From contig NC_091051.1 in assembly GCF_963966145.1 (NCBI RefSeq), positions 21,204,001-21,268,000 on the forward strand: 64,000 nucleotides of DNA, read 5' to 3'. This DNA comes from Tenebrio molitor (taxonomy: Eukaryota > Arthropoda > Insecta > Coleoptera > Tenebrionidae). This document shows, piece after piece, positions 20,954-31,853 of this stretch; position 1 is the stretch's first letter, and each line of letters begins with the position of its first letter. A program made the translations under genes and the position numbers. The notes beneath the pieces were generated by a model that was given only the letters and a program-made list of their open reading frames with translations, was not told the DNA's origin and made no database searches.

Positions 20954-21499
20954 CTACAGATCGAAATTACTAATTTATTTCTCAAGACTATTGAGGACTA
21001 GTTACGTTAAAAATATCTGTTAACCTAATGAGGTCTTGTGTCTTAATAAAGACACAACTTTCGGCATCGTGTTGAAGAAAATTTTTGCTTGATACAGTTA
21101 ATGACAGTTTATATTGTCAATTTTACTATTGAGATAGCCGAGTTTAAATTCAAACCAACCGCCAACAAAAGCCATGTACCCGTTTTGATAGTACCGATGT
21201 CGGTACCACCAGCGACCACTAGGGGCGAGGGTGAAAATGGTGGAAGCCGGCAAGGGATGAACGGCCATGTGTTTTTTTTTAGAGACACTTCTCCCCTAAT
21301 CTTTGACTTCTCCCTTGGCTGTAGATGAGTGCAGAGGTACCTGTGTGATTTTTTCCTGTGCTCTAACTGTGTGATTTTCGGTACTTTCCGAACTACATTA
21401 GCGGTTGTTCTTGTCCAGCCCTTCTGGTTTGAACTAGATATGTGTTCGCGGTACTAAAATTATTTCTGTTTTGCGCGAAATGTATTTTAACAATAATAA

Positions 21500-24290
21500 G
21501 ACACAAATGGGTCGCCAAAGCCTTTGATCCGGTCTGGCATGACGGACTTGTTCTCAAGAGCAAGCAAGGGGCTTGCTTGTGAATGGGGCATTCACATTCA
21601 CCGTGCCTTGTAAATGATAGGTACCAAACCTAAGTCTACTTCCGGCAGCCAACGCCAGTCACCGAAAAACCAAGGATCCCTCATGTGACACTTTGAAAAC
21701 ATCGAGACATGGACAGAGATCTCTTGCAAATTGGCTGCGAAGAAGATAACCTTCTCCAAGGCCAAACAGTGCAAAGATGGCATCCGTGTCCATAAGCATG
21801 GACGACTTCAAGGCAATGACGCGGTTCCTCGACGTGGAGAAGGTGGAGTTCCACACCTACACCCTCAAGGAAGATATCGAGTCTGCAGAGGTCAAGCATA
21901 CCCCTCGTTTTCGTCGAGGTCTCTCCCTCCGAGAATAACATATTCGACAATCTGAAGGCTGCTTCCTGCATGAACTAAGATGGGCGTCATCGACCAAGTG
22001 CACAGGGTAACAAGCACACCAAAATAAGTTGGCGCCAACACCACAACCCACCAAACTAGCCCCAGGTAAAATTAACAACACCTCATTTTCAGCGGTAGCG
22101 TCGAAAGGGAAAGTCGAAAAAAAACAAGGATCCCGCCCGTAATTCTACGAAACAGCACGGGATGGACAGAGATCTCTCTTCTTCATGCCGTGCTGCTAAA
22201 AGTACCTACTCCATTCTTTTAAGACTAATGGTAAGATGTGCAGGTATATCACAGCCATAATCCAAGGACTCGCGACGCCAGGTCCTCAAACCGAACCGCC
22301 GAGGAAGAAAAAAAAGAATAGGTAGCAACAGTCTATAGGCGAAAATTGCTCGCCAGCAGCTGATCTTGACAGCAAGGGCACTCCACCCGCTACTGAAGAT
22401 AGTGAGTCGCCTCCTGCCAAGACGACTAAGAACAGCTCGAATCACCGGGCAGCCTTAAATCACCCGCTTCCCAGGGCGACCTAAAAATTAAAACGGATAC
22501 AAATACCCAGGAACCGGAATCCGACTCCAGCGAACAAGACACCGAAGAAGAATCAAGCGACGAATTCACCGTTGTCGAAACCCGCCCATCCCAGAAGCGG
22601 AGCATGGAAGACGACCACCACAATTCAGATGCCGGGAAAGCAAAAAAAAAAAGTTATCGTCCAGAGAAACGGAGATCTCTGCAAGTCAACCGCTCCAAAT
22701 CTACTCTCAGCAAAGTTCCAGAAATCGGAGCCCGTACCGCTAATCATAGTGAGGACCAAAGAGTGCACTGAAATAAAAAAAAACATTTGTTGCAACTCAG
22801 TCAAAATCACAAAAGACGGCATCAGGATCCAGTCAAGTTCAGGGCAATCAGGGCAAAAAAACCCTCAAAATTATGATCAAGAGTGTCGACCGAGGCATAG
22901 CCTGCTCGAGATGATCATCATCGAAGTCCCCAAGGTTCAAATCAGCGTTTACGAACTGAAGAATGTAACTCAGCGATTCGGTGTGAATCATTGAAACACT
23001 GAAAACCTTAGGGCAGTGCCACAGGTGCCAAAAATGGGTTCACTCACAAAGAAGATGTCAGGCGAATTATCGCTGCGTCAAGTACGCCAGGCAGCACTAG
23101 ATAAAGTTCTGCGAGAATCCCCCCAAAACGACGAAATGTGCACTCTACAGAGGTAAACACCCTGCAAGCTTCCGCGAATGTCCTGCGTGGCCCTGGCCCC
23201 AGACGGACAAAAGCGGCAACGTTAGGGCCAAACATCTGAGAAGCGCACAACCGATATCTTCAGCCACCGAAAAGACACCACCCGCGATGTTAAACAAAGT
23301 GAACAAAGAGACAAATAAGATAGAAAAAAGAAGCCCACGAGGAAATCTCGCACCCTTCGGAAACTCCAAGAGGGAAGAAGCCACCCTCAGAAGTGAACAC
23401 AACTCGCACCGCCAAACCCGACAAGGAGGCCAACAAGTTGAAGATTTCAAGAAGCTGACCCGTAGCCTCGACGAGGAGAAAGTTAAGTTTCTCGCATACA
23501 TCCTCGAAGAGGACGAAACAATCCGAGCCGGTCCCCGGAGACAAACAAGACTTCGAAGACTAGATGTACCATGCTCTGAAACTATTCAGAATGGTTAGGA
23601 CACGCAGGGAGAAACCCATGCCCCTTGTTTTCGTCAAGGTCCTTCTCTTCGGGAATAATATCTTCGACAATTGGAAGGCTGTTCAGAGCCTGATTGTCAT
23701 GTCGAAAGACCGCGTAAGTCAATGTTCCTCAACTCCTCAGCTTCCTGTACGAAGCAAAAGGAGACACCGGCCAAGTGCCTACTCTAACTACACGAAGGAA
23801 CACATGACTAGTTACCGCGGACGCCCCAGCTTCTCGAAACCAAAGCGATCGCCCAACCCCATAGCCAACCAAACTTGCCCTGACGGATAAAAACACCTTC
23901 CTTGTAGCGGCAGCGGCCGTCCAGGAGCTGGCCACGTCCTTTATCCCGAAGTTAAGAGCGTTTCTCCTGAGGCAATGATAAGAGAAGAAGGAAAAATTAT
24001 TCCAAGATCCCTCTCCGTGGTGTTCTGGAACGCAAACAGGCTATCGAACAAGATTGAATAACTCAGTCTTCGCTACTTGCCACAGCCTGGACGTCGTCCT
24101 CGTGAACGACACCAAACTACGCGAAAACACCGGTATCCCAAACCGCTCTTTTAAAGCGAGAATCAATAATGGTCTGTCCACAATGCACCCGATAAAGGCC
24201 GTTGTACCCCGGATCTCCGTTCTTTCTCCACATTTGTACGCGACCCACACCGCGTCAAAATTAGATTTGGAACTACTTCTATGATAACTT
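21500..24290 (+). pseudogene. Degenerate jockey-like non-LTR retrotransposon (gag and endonuclease start)
   Basis: GC-richer than its surroundings. About 22572–22990 reads IVRTKECTEIKK, NSVKITKDGIRIQSSS and IIIEVPKVQISVYELK, a jockey-type gag. About 23015–23190 holds zinc-knuckle relics (CHRCQKWVHSQRRCQANYRC, then HPASFRECPAWP). 23564–23890 continues ORF1-like sequence. From about 24010: LSVVFWNANRLSNKIE, DVVLVNDTKLRENTGIPNRS, the start of the AP-endonuclease of ORF2, then loss of homology. There are many stops and frameshifts. Segments near 21.7–21.9 and 23.6–23.7 kb are related (FVK/FRR, FDNWKAVQS-like), suggesting a tandem or rearranged copy. Confidence 0.75.
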
Positions 24291-24800
24291 CTTTCAATAT
24301 ATCTAAAGCGAAGAAAAATATCAAGAACTCGCTCTATTCACGAGCTCGCAATTGGAGGTTTTACAACTTACAGTTAAATACTTGAAGAGATGCAGCTCAT
24401 GAAGTCCAAAAATTAAAATTTCCATTGCCAGCAATAAAGAAAACAGATTGCCTTTATCTTAAGTGCGACATACTGTATTTGACTTGTTTAATAAAATTTT
24501 AATTAGAAAGTGACAAATCTCAGTATTGACCATGGTCAAATTTAATTATAATTATTAACCTCTAGAGCAAGCAATAGTAAAAAACAATTTCATAGCCCAA
24601 AAATTAGTCAATAATGTAGTAAACATATAAAGTAGGTAGTACATATTGACTAAAATTACCCAAAAATATCATTGTTTTAAATAAAAACTTTACATTTAAT
24701 TTAACCTTCTAGATCATATTCAGCTCATTAGGTTTCACAAGAAAAAAAAATGCATATTAACAATATTATCTGTTTTTTTTTATAAATACATATATATAAA
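24291..24800. other. AT-rich intergenic, 3' side of NIP7
   Basis: No coding or repeat structure recognised. Confidence 0.4.
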
Positions 24801-25563
24801 CTACAAAAGGTCTTCCTCCGATCTTATATATTCTCCTATATCTGCTTGATGGAAACAAACTGATGTCAAGGGATCAGCATGCTTACACTCTGCAGTTGAT
24901 CTTGCTGCAACACCAAATCCTAAAGGTAGGTCTGTCATGCTGTACACCAAAACACCTTGATATTTTTCTGTGTTTTCACTAATTCTTCCTAAGCCTGATT
25001 TTGAAACATGGTTGCCATATAAAAATTGTTGCTCTGCAGAAGACTTCAACCAAATTTTACACTGAAATAAATTAAAAATCATTTTAATATACATTACTCA
25101 GTATTTATATCAAGTGCAAAAAACTTGAACAAAACATTTAATTATTACTTTACCTGTGCATATGGCGCTAAATAATTTAGTGCAGTTATGTGTAAGCGAA
25201 ATTTGTTTGTTTTTGTAAATTTCCCAAAACAAATTCCTACAGATATTAACTGATTTGATGGCACACTTTCTGCAAGTTTTAAGATTTGTTCTGAGACATA
25301 ATAAACTCTGTCTCTCTGCTCTCGAAAGCAGTATACTCCATCCGGTCTTTCGATTAAAAGTTTAACATTGGCTCCTATACTGCAATTTCAAAACAAAAGA
25401 ATAACATGTTAATAATAATTTAACAATAATTATATTATTATCATTAGCCGTTTTGTTTATTAAACACGTGGGAAACATTTTGATTTAGGAAAATTAACTT
25501 AACTTACTATTTTGCTAACTTTTCAAACAAGGTTTTCGTTCTCTCCTCGGATAATCTTTTCAT
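24801..25563 (-). CDS. NIP7: 60S ribosome biogenesis factor NIP7
   Basis: Exons 25563–25508, 25379–25154 and 25061–24801 join in phase to a 180-residue protein, the usual NIP7 length. It starts MKRLSEERTKTLFEKLAKY; exon 2 gives LIERPDGVYCFREQRDRVYY and ICFGKFTKTNKFRLHITALN; exon 3 carries the C-terminal PUA domain, with GNHVSKSGLGRI, SMTDLPLGFGVAARST and FHQADIGEYIRSE. NIP7 is a nucleolar RNA-binding factor needed for pre-rRNA processing and 60S assembly. Introns are short with GT–AG ends. A transposon fragment lies about 300 bp upstream of the start codon (25858–26094), so the promoter must be in or before that interval. Nothing in the coding sequence looks damaged. Confidence 0.97.
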
Positions 25564-25857
25564 TTTAATCAGTTTCTGAAAATAACACCAATTTCACCAA
25601 ATTTAAGGTAACTAACGATACCTCATACAGCACACCACCTTTGCTATGCCCGCTATGCCACTCTTTTAATTTGAGGTTATTAACTTTCAGCACTGTAAGC
25701 ACGTGTTTGTGTTGTGAGGGCCACACGTCACAGGTGAGTGTTGTGAGAGAAGCAACAAACAATACAATCGTGAAAGCAGCATAGCATATATCTACATTGA
25801 AATGTTGCCTTAATTGTATTCTCTGCCTTGATTGTAGTCGATATTTAGGAAACAAAA

Positions 25858-26094
25858 TGTGCCTTGCATTCCTTGTGAAGTGGGCTTTTAAACGATGTGT
25901 CACTTGGCATACCCTTCCATTTGAAAAAAAATGTTAGGGGCGGTTGCGCACTTCCGGGAGGAGATACTTATGCAAAAACCATATGCCCCAAAATGTGGAC
26001 AAGGAAAAACAAAAATCGACCTGTTTCGGGATTTTTTTACAAAAACCGTCTATGTCCAAGTTATGAATTTTATTGCAGTTAAAGTTTCCACACT
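25858..26094. mobile_element. Partial copy of the GTGTGGAAACTTTAACTG element
   Basis: It matches the left third of 40342–41014 in inverted orientation, including CTTCCGGGAGGAGATA and the terminus TAAAGTTTCCACACTGTA. It sits just upstream of NIP7. Confidence 0.75.
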
Positions 26095-26477
26095 GTATAT
26101 TGTTCAGCTGTTCACACTTTTCGATTTTATTTCTTACGTAGACTTCTTCACAAAATTAACAAATAATAATTCAACTTTTGTCACATATTTTTCAAAACTG
26201 ATTTTCAGCTTTAACTTTAGATAATAAATATAATATCTCTTATTGCTTTAACGATTGTTTTTAATCTTTTCTCAATAATCAATGGAATGATAAAATTCTC
26301 AACTTAACTCTTAAAATAACAAATGTTTCCCTCTACTGAGAACTAAGCTTTTCAATGATGATGCATGGTCTCGTTATTTTCTTTCTCTGACCGGTTTTAT
26401 CCCATATTTCCAAATAATTTACACAATAAGATAATTTTGAATAACATACGAGTGGTGCGTTCATTTTGAGAAGTTTA

Positions 26478-26996
26478 TTAACGATATTTAGAGGAAAGTT
26501 GGCTGCATACAACACCGATCTCTGTAATTGTTGCTTCATTTTATTAATCCGAAATTCTGATTCGGAACTTTTTTAATGTCATTTTTCATAATTGCAGGTC
26601 TAAAAACCTATTTAGAGGAAAGTTGGCAACTTCAAACAGTGATCTCCGGAATTGTTGCCTCATTTTTATATGAAATGAACAAGTCGCCGACGAAATTCAT
26701 AGGTATTTGCAGGTGCAAAAAGCTATTTAAAGGAAAGTTGGCGTCTTAAAACAACGATCTCTGTAATTGTTGCCTCATTTTAATCAGAAATGAGCAAGTT
26801 CGAGGACAAAATTTCGATTCGGAATGTTTTTACTGTGATTTTTCATAGTTGCCGGTGTAAAAACCTATTTAGAGAAAAGTTGGCGACTTAAAACAGCGAT
26901 ATCTCTAATTGTTGCCACATTTTAACCTGAAATGAGGAAGTTCGACGACGAAATTCCGATTCGGAACCTTTTTACTGTAATTTTTCATATTTGGAT
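26478..26996. repeat. Tandem satellite-like array, ~145-bp monomer, about 4 copies
   Basis: Units start near 26484, 26606, 26721 and 26865 with CTATTTAGAGGAAAGTTGGC-like sequence. They share ATCTCTGTAATTGTTGCCTC and TTTTTACTGTAATTTTTCAT. Unit 2 has an internal deletion. The same monomer, inverted, is inside 10756–11236. Confidence 0.85.
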
Positions 26997-27963
26997 TTGG
27001 ATTTTCTTCATTTATCACAGGAAACCACCGATCACACCATTCTTTTTCCACCCCATATATATCTGCATTATCTTTTTCTTACTCGAGGCTAAAATGATCC
27101 TTAGGAAATTCAGCTGGCTTTTGAAAACTATCAATACGCTGCAATAATAAAAAAATTTGTTGCCTGAACCAAGTACAATTTCTGATGAGATAGAGAAACA
27201 TGTGTTTTGATGTTTATAATAATCGCAAACAATCTGCACAGGAACTTAACCCCATAAAAGCTCAAACAGTTTCCAGACTATTCATCATACTTACAATAAA
27301 TATAATTATTGAAGTTATTGATTTTAACTTCCTAAATTTGGGAAAAAGCATTTTTACATAAAAGTACTGCCACAGAAGAGTCATCTATGACGTTAATCTC
27401 AGTTACATTGCATAAGTTACTATCACAAAGGTAAAAAACTTATTGGTAGGTATATAAGATAAACAGAATTGCTAAATACGCAGAAGATACCAGTTCCCTT
27501 TCAATTTACTTTTCACTTGTATTTTTTTTACCTAAAAATACATAATACATCCATGTATATCTACTGTACCGTTAAACTGAACTATTGACTGGCATAATTT
27601 AAAACCACGTTCATTAACGTAAAATAGTAGCTACATAGGAGGTCATTCATGAAACCCAGTAAGACTCGATACGACATTGCAAATTCAGAACCATGACAAC
27701 TGCAAATTATCTGAGTTTTGTGAATCTACCCCATGGTTGTTAATAATTAATCAAGTCATAATAATCTTCAGTCTTACAGAAATAACTGAAGAATAATAGA
27801 CCATTAATCAAGGGCAGGACTTCATTTTAAATGTAAATTGAATATAAAAAAATTACATATTTGCCCAAATAGATGTTCTCTAAAAATTCAATTAAATATT
27901 TACAACATATTTATCAATTGACATATTACGACTATCAAATATTTTCAATTGATAATAAATAAA
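26997..27963. other. AT-rich spacer, 3' side of RNF141
   Basis: No gene recognised. Confidence 0.4.
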
Positions 27964-28822
27964 TTAAGAGGGCACACATTGAGAATCTCTGTCCTCAGCA
28001 AGTTCCATTAAATTTGATTTAATTTCTTTGCTGATTTCTTCAGCTTCTGGTACTTCTGATATCACCCATGTATCATCTGGGCTTTCTAATTTTGCACGAC
28101 ATATTGGGCATGTGTCATGGCAAGCGTTCCTTAAAAATAACAATCAAGCAGTTATTAGCCTATTCCTGTCAAATTGGAAAAATACCATTCTTCAATGCAT
28201 GTTAAACAAAAACTATGCATACACGGCAGTATAACTTCATGTTTTCTTTCTAAACAAATACAACATTCTTTTGTATTATCGACAGAATGTTTATCAATAC
28301 TGTTAAGTACTTGAGAAACAGTTACTTCTTGGCTGCTTCCACTAAAAGTCACAAAAGATGTAAAACTCAATGTTCCATCAATAAAAAAAAAAATATATAT
28401 GAATTGTACCTTCGACTTTGTTCCTCTGCTGAAGATTGGCATTTTAATGTTTTAAAAACTTTCAAAAATTCATATAGATTTAGGAGCCTGTATGTGCTTA
28501 CTTTCTGAGTGCTTGAGTCAATCTTAACACAGGCTATTTGTACTGTAGCCTTCCAAAATACAGTAGAATCTGTGCCCTTTTTTACAGCAAAAATCAATTG
28601 TTTACCTTCAGAATCTAACCTTTGCTTTGAGCTGAAAATACATCATCACAAATTAACCAATATTAACCATTTTTCTTACAGCTGATTTAGTTCTCCAAGG
28701 ATGGTCAAAAACTTCTCATATGTTAGAGTGTGAATTTCTTCAGAAAGTAAGGTAGCAATAGGCTCGTCTGATATAATTTCAGAGAAATAATCTTGAAACT
28801 GTGAACTTTGTTGCTGTCCCAT
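27964..28822 (-). CDS. RNF141: RING finger protein 141
   Basis: Exons 28822–28680, 28631–28410, 28341–28186 and 28129–27964 splice in phase to 228 residues; the human orthologue has about 230. The start MGQQ has Gly2 as in vertebrate RNF141, a likely N-myristoylation site. The middle region (FAVKKGTDSTVFWK, STYRLLNLYEF) matches the family's conserved N-terminal half. The RING is C3HC4: C148, C151, C162, H164, C167, C170, C181 and C184 (ECCICLERK, LPCMHSFC, CPICR). After it comes DDTWVISEVPEAEEI, as in the family. Predicted role: membrane-associated E3 ubiquitin ligase. It lies downstream of RpS10 on the same strand, about 240 bp from that gene's stop codon. Confidence 0.95.
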
Positions 28823-29026
28823 TTTTCACGATTTGATCATTTAATAGAAAGTAAACAGTTATTAAATGATTATTGAAATTTGTAAACATTAAATCTTTGT
28901 TCAAATGACACTTGACACTGACATGAATGACATGTCAACACAAGTGACAAGTCGACGAGTGGCGCCCTCACTTTGAAATTATAAGGGAAACCAACAATGA
29001 AACAAAAAAATTCACATAACCACGGT

Positions 29027-29032
29027 TTTATT
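29027..29032 (-). terminator. RpS10 poly(A) signal AATAAA
   Basis: AATAAA on the minus strand, about 30 bases after the RpS10 stop codon. Confidence 0.6.
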
Positions 29033-29062
29033 CATTGATTATAGTAATTATAAAAAATTAAC

Positions 29063-29646
29063 TTATTGTGGTGCACTCCTGCCCCTTCCAAAGCCACCTC
29101 TCTGTAACACAATCAAATCAGAAACTGCCACAACAAATCCAATCAATGAACTTACAAATTCTAAATCAGCATTACCAGCACCCACATCAGCTTTCTTATC
29201 AGCGCCAGGACCACCAGGTACCCTTCTGTATCCTGCACGATCCTCAGAGGGTTTGCCTGAAGCTTCTGTTTTGAAGGCAGCTGGTCGAGCACGAATAGTT
29301 TCAGTTCTCGCCTGCCTCTTCAGAGTAGAGGGTACAATTTCAGGAGGCAAGTGCAAAATAGTTCTAAGGTATTCAATACCACCATTTGTCAGATACCTGC
29401 AAATCTTACCTTGGTTAATGTTCAAAAACGTAACAAATTTGCTTACCAGTAATAGTGTCTCCATGCAAACTGCTCCTTTACATAACCCTTTGATTTCAGT
29501 GATTGCAAAGCTTTGATAACTTGCAAGTTTGGAATACTTTCCAACTCAGGATGTTTGGGTGCGTGTGTATCTTTTTTGGCTACCATAACACCTTCTTTGA
29601 AAAGGTATTCGTAGATAGCAATCCGATTCTTCTTGGGCATCAACAT
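29063..29646 (-). CDS. RpS10: 40S ribosomal protein S10
   Basis: Coding exons 29646–29447, 29396–29156 and 29101–29063 give 159 residues. It begins MLMPKKNRIAIYEYLFKEGV and contains GYVKEQFAWRHYYWYLTN and LHLPPEIVPSTLKR, the S10/plectin-type winged-helix domain (about residues 1–95). A basic, Gly/Arg-rich tail ends RGGFGRGRSAPQ. The last coding exon is only 13 codons including the stop. The ATG sits one base after a TTTTAG acceptor at 29648, so a non-coding 5' exon lies upstream (donor at 29857). It is a structural component of the 40S mRNA entry side. All junctions are in phase. Confidence 0.97.
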
Positions 29647-29857
29647 CCTAAAACAAATTCGTGTTAAACATCAAATGCTTATGACTGGAATTGAGGTTAG
29701 AAAATACAGATCACTAAAACAAATTTTGCGAACAATAAACTAATAACAATCACTCATGTTGTGAACAAAATATCGTAATCGATATTTTACCACGTATTTA
29801 AAAAAAATACATATTAGGATGACCAAGATAATTGAAGAAATTTTGAGATTAACTTAC

Positions 29858-29893
29858 TTGTATTGCAGCTAGTACGGCTGTCAAAAATGAAAG
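29858..29893 (-). promoter_or_regulatory. RpS10 5'-UTR exon with pyrimidine (TOP-like) start
   Basis: Read on the minus strand, a CTCTTTC tract is followed by about 30 bases and a GTAAGT donor at 29857. Ribosomal protein genes usually start in such a pyrimidine tract (TOP motif), which makes translation growth-regulated. The exact start site is inferred. Confidence 0.4.
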
Positions 29894-30084
29894 AGACGCA
29901 CAACTGGACACAAGACAAGGACACAACACAAGAAACAACACTACAAATCACCCGTCGTTTTGTATGGGGAGGGGAATAGGCAGTAACGTGGAAATGGAAT
30001 AGACGGAGAGTAAGATCAGAGAATACATCGCATCACTTAGCGAGAAATAGAGCCATATGCAACTGTTCCAAGGAATTTGCTGCC

Positions 30085-30310
30085 TAAAGGTGCAAATCCA
30101 CGATGAGATATTTTCATGCAATTTTGGTCTCATGATACAAAAATTTCACGAACAACTGAATTCAATTGTGGAAACACTCGTGAGAGACATGAAACACTGA
30201 AACATATAGCACAAGCCACAAGATATTGTCTCCTGCAAGTTGTTCGTGAAATTTTTGTATCATGAGACCAATATTGCATGAAAATATCTCATCGTGGATT
30301 TGCACCTTTA
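30085..30310. mobile_element. Near-perfect foldback, 72-bp arms
   Basis: The left arm TAAAGGTGCAAATCCACGAT...CACGAACAACT is repeated inverted at the right with about one mismatch. It lies about 190 bp upstream of the RpS10 transcription start. Confidence 0.85.
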
Positions 30311-30393
30311 CGATTACGATATCTTTTGTTTGTCACCAGAAACCACATAGCCTCCAACCTAACCAAATTTATGGCAGCCTAGTAACGAATATA

Positions 30394-30564
30394 CAGGGTG
30401 ATTTACGAGGAATAATGAGACCGACGGAATAGAAAATGCAACCCACAATACATTGCAACAAAAAGCCGGACATCGAAGCGGTAAATGACCGGGTTTTTCT
30501 CCTGATGAATTGCGGGTTGCATTTTCTATTCCGTCGGGCTCATTATTCCTCGTAAATCATCCTG
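30394..30564. mobile_element. Foldback MITE, 171 bp, TA-flanked
   Basis: About 52-bp arms (CAGGGTGATTTACGAGGAAT...GAAAATGCAACCC) with about two mismatches; TA at both ends. Confidence 0.85.
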
Positions 30565-30572
30565 TACATATA

Positions 30573-30837
30573 TGCCGAGTGACTATAAATGATTGAAAGA
30601 AAATAGTGGATTGGCAACACTGATGCAGTTGGTAGTGCAAGTCTTGTCGTGCATTATCTGTCAGTCATTTCTATTTAGGTTAGGTTAAGTCACGAAGTAC
30701 ATTGTCGATTTAGATTTTTTTGACGTTTGTTTCAATTTTAAAAATTACGTGTGTCATGCCAACGATGTCGCCAACTAAAGATTTCAAATGTGTTACCAAC
30801 ATAACAAAATAATTTTCAATCATTTATAGTCACTCGG
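30573..30837. mobile_element. MITE, CCGAGTGACTATAAATGATT ends
   Basis: Inverted ends CCGAGTGACTATAAATGATT / AATCATTTATAGTCACTCGG. TA follows the right end. The ends resemble those of the 31257 and 31854 elements. Confidence 0.8.
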
Positions 30838-30894
30838 TATATATATATTCGTAGGAAGAAAATTACAATTAAAATTCGAAATTCATAAAATAAT

Positions 30895-31235
30895 TATGGT
30901 AAATTATATGTTTTTAATTTGTTGTAGCCAATTTAGGGCGTCTTCGGTAAGTAGATGTAGTTTGGAGAAACCTTGCTGGAATTTAGTAAGGGGACATTCT
31001 TCCACAATGTGTTGGATGGTTTCTTTTTCTGCACCGCATTCACAAGAAGGGTTTTCACGAATGTTCCAGTGAAACAACATATTATTGCATTTGCCATGGC
31101 CGGTTCTAAAACGATTTAATTTACACCAGATTTTCCTAGGTAGGTCAAATCCCGGAAGTTGTTTTGTAGGATCCTCAATTAGATTTTTATTGAAAATATC
31201 TACGTCTTGCCAGGCTGCTTTCCAATAGGGAGTAA
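30895..31235 (-). pseudogene. Non-LTR retrotransposon C-terminal fragment
   Basis: In one nearly open minus-strand frame: LPYWKAAWQDVDIF, IWCKLNRFRTGHGKCNNMLF, ENPSCECGAEKETIQHIVEE, CPLTKFQQGFSKLH, LNWLQQI. This is the conserved RTGHG...C.CG...HIVEECP region at the end of many insect non-LTR pol proteins. Confidence 0.75.
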
Positions 31236-31256
31236 TTTATTTTTGACAAGATTATA

Positions 31257-31851
31257 CCGAGTGATTTTAAATGATTGTGCCTTTTTTTCTCAAGTTGGGA
31301 ACATTTTTCATAAATTATTTTAGCAAACTTGAAGCATACCTTAAGCAACACATTGGCGTACGTACGTCATTTTGATATTTTATGTATTAATAAATTGGTC
31401 AAATAGGCGAGGACGCCTGTTTATGTCAACTATCACATTAAAAAGCAGATAAGCATAATAACCATAGTATAACTAGTAGCGACACGAAATGACAGGTCCA
31501 TAAGAAAAGCATTGGGTCGTTATGAACACGACTAAATGACGGTTTGGGTAGTAAAGTCCTTGAATTTGGTTTGAATTCGTTTGAAATTTGTGGTGGTAGC
31601 CCTGAATCACTATGAATTCTCTGATTAATAAATGTATATTCCACTAAAACTTTCTGTTTTCTGAAATATTGCTGATTTTGTATGTATAAGGAGTTGCCTA
31701 TTCATATCCCACGCTGTTTGAGAAGTGACGGTTTGGGTAGTAAAAGTCAATAAGGGTCACGTTCGCAAATCAAGCTTTCTGTCGCTACTGGTTATACTGT
31801 GTAATAACCAACAATAATATTACCAACCTATGAAAAAAAGTCACATTCATT
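31257..31851. mobile_element. CCGAGTGATTTTAAATGATT element A, truncated right end
   Basis: The left end is TA-CCGAGTGATTTTAAATGATT. The right end stops at GTCACATTCATT where element B begins. It has an unoccupied site (TTGGCGTACGTACGTCATTT, 31354–31373) for the insertion seen in B, and itself holds the insertion 31464–31801. Confidence 0.8.
31464..31801. mobile_element. hAT-like MITE with 8-bp target duplication
   Basis: Ends ATAGTATAACTAGTAGCGAC / GTCGCTACTGGTTATACTGTG. The 8 bases on each side are identical: TAATAACC at 31456–31463 and 31802–31809. Element B lacks it at the matching place. Confidence 0.75.
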
Positions 31852-31853
31852 TA

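Noticed and set aside
25565..25903. 112-codon minus-strand frame just upstream of NIP7
   Set aside because: Its start (THRLKAHFTRN) is the inverse of repeat sequence shared with 40342–41014; the rest has no recognisable features.
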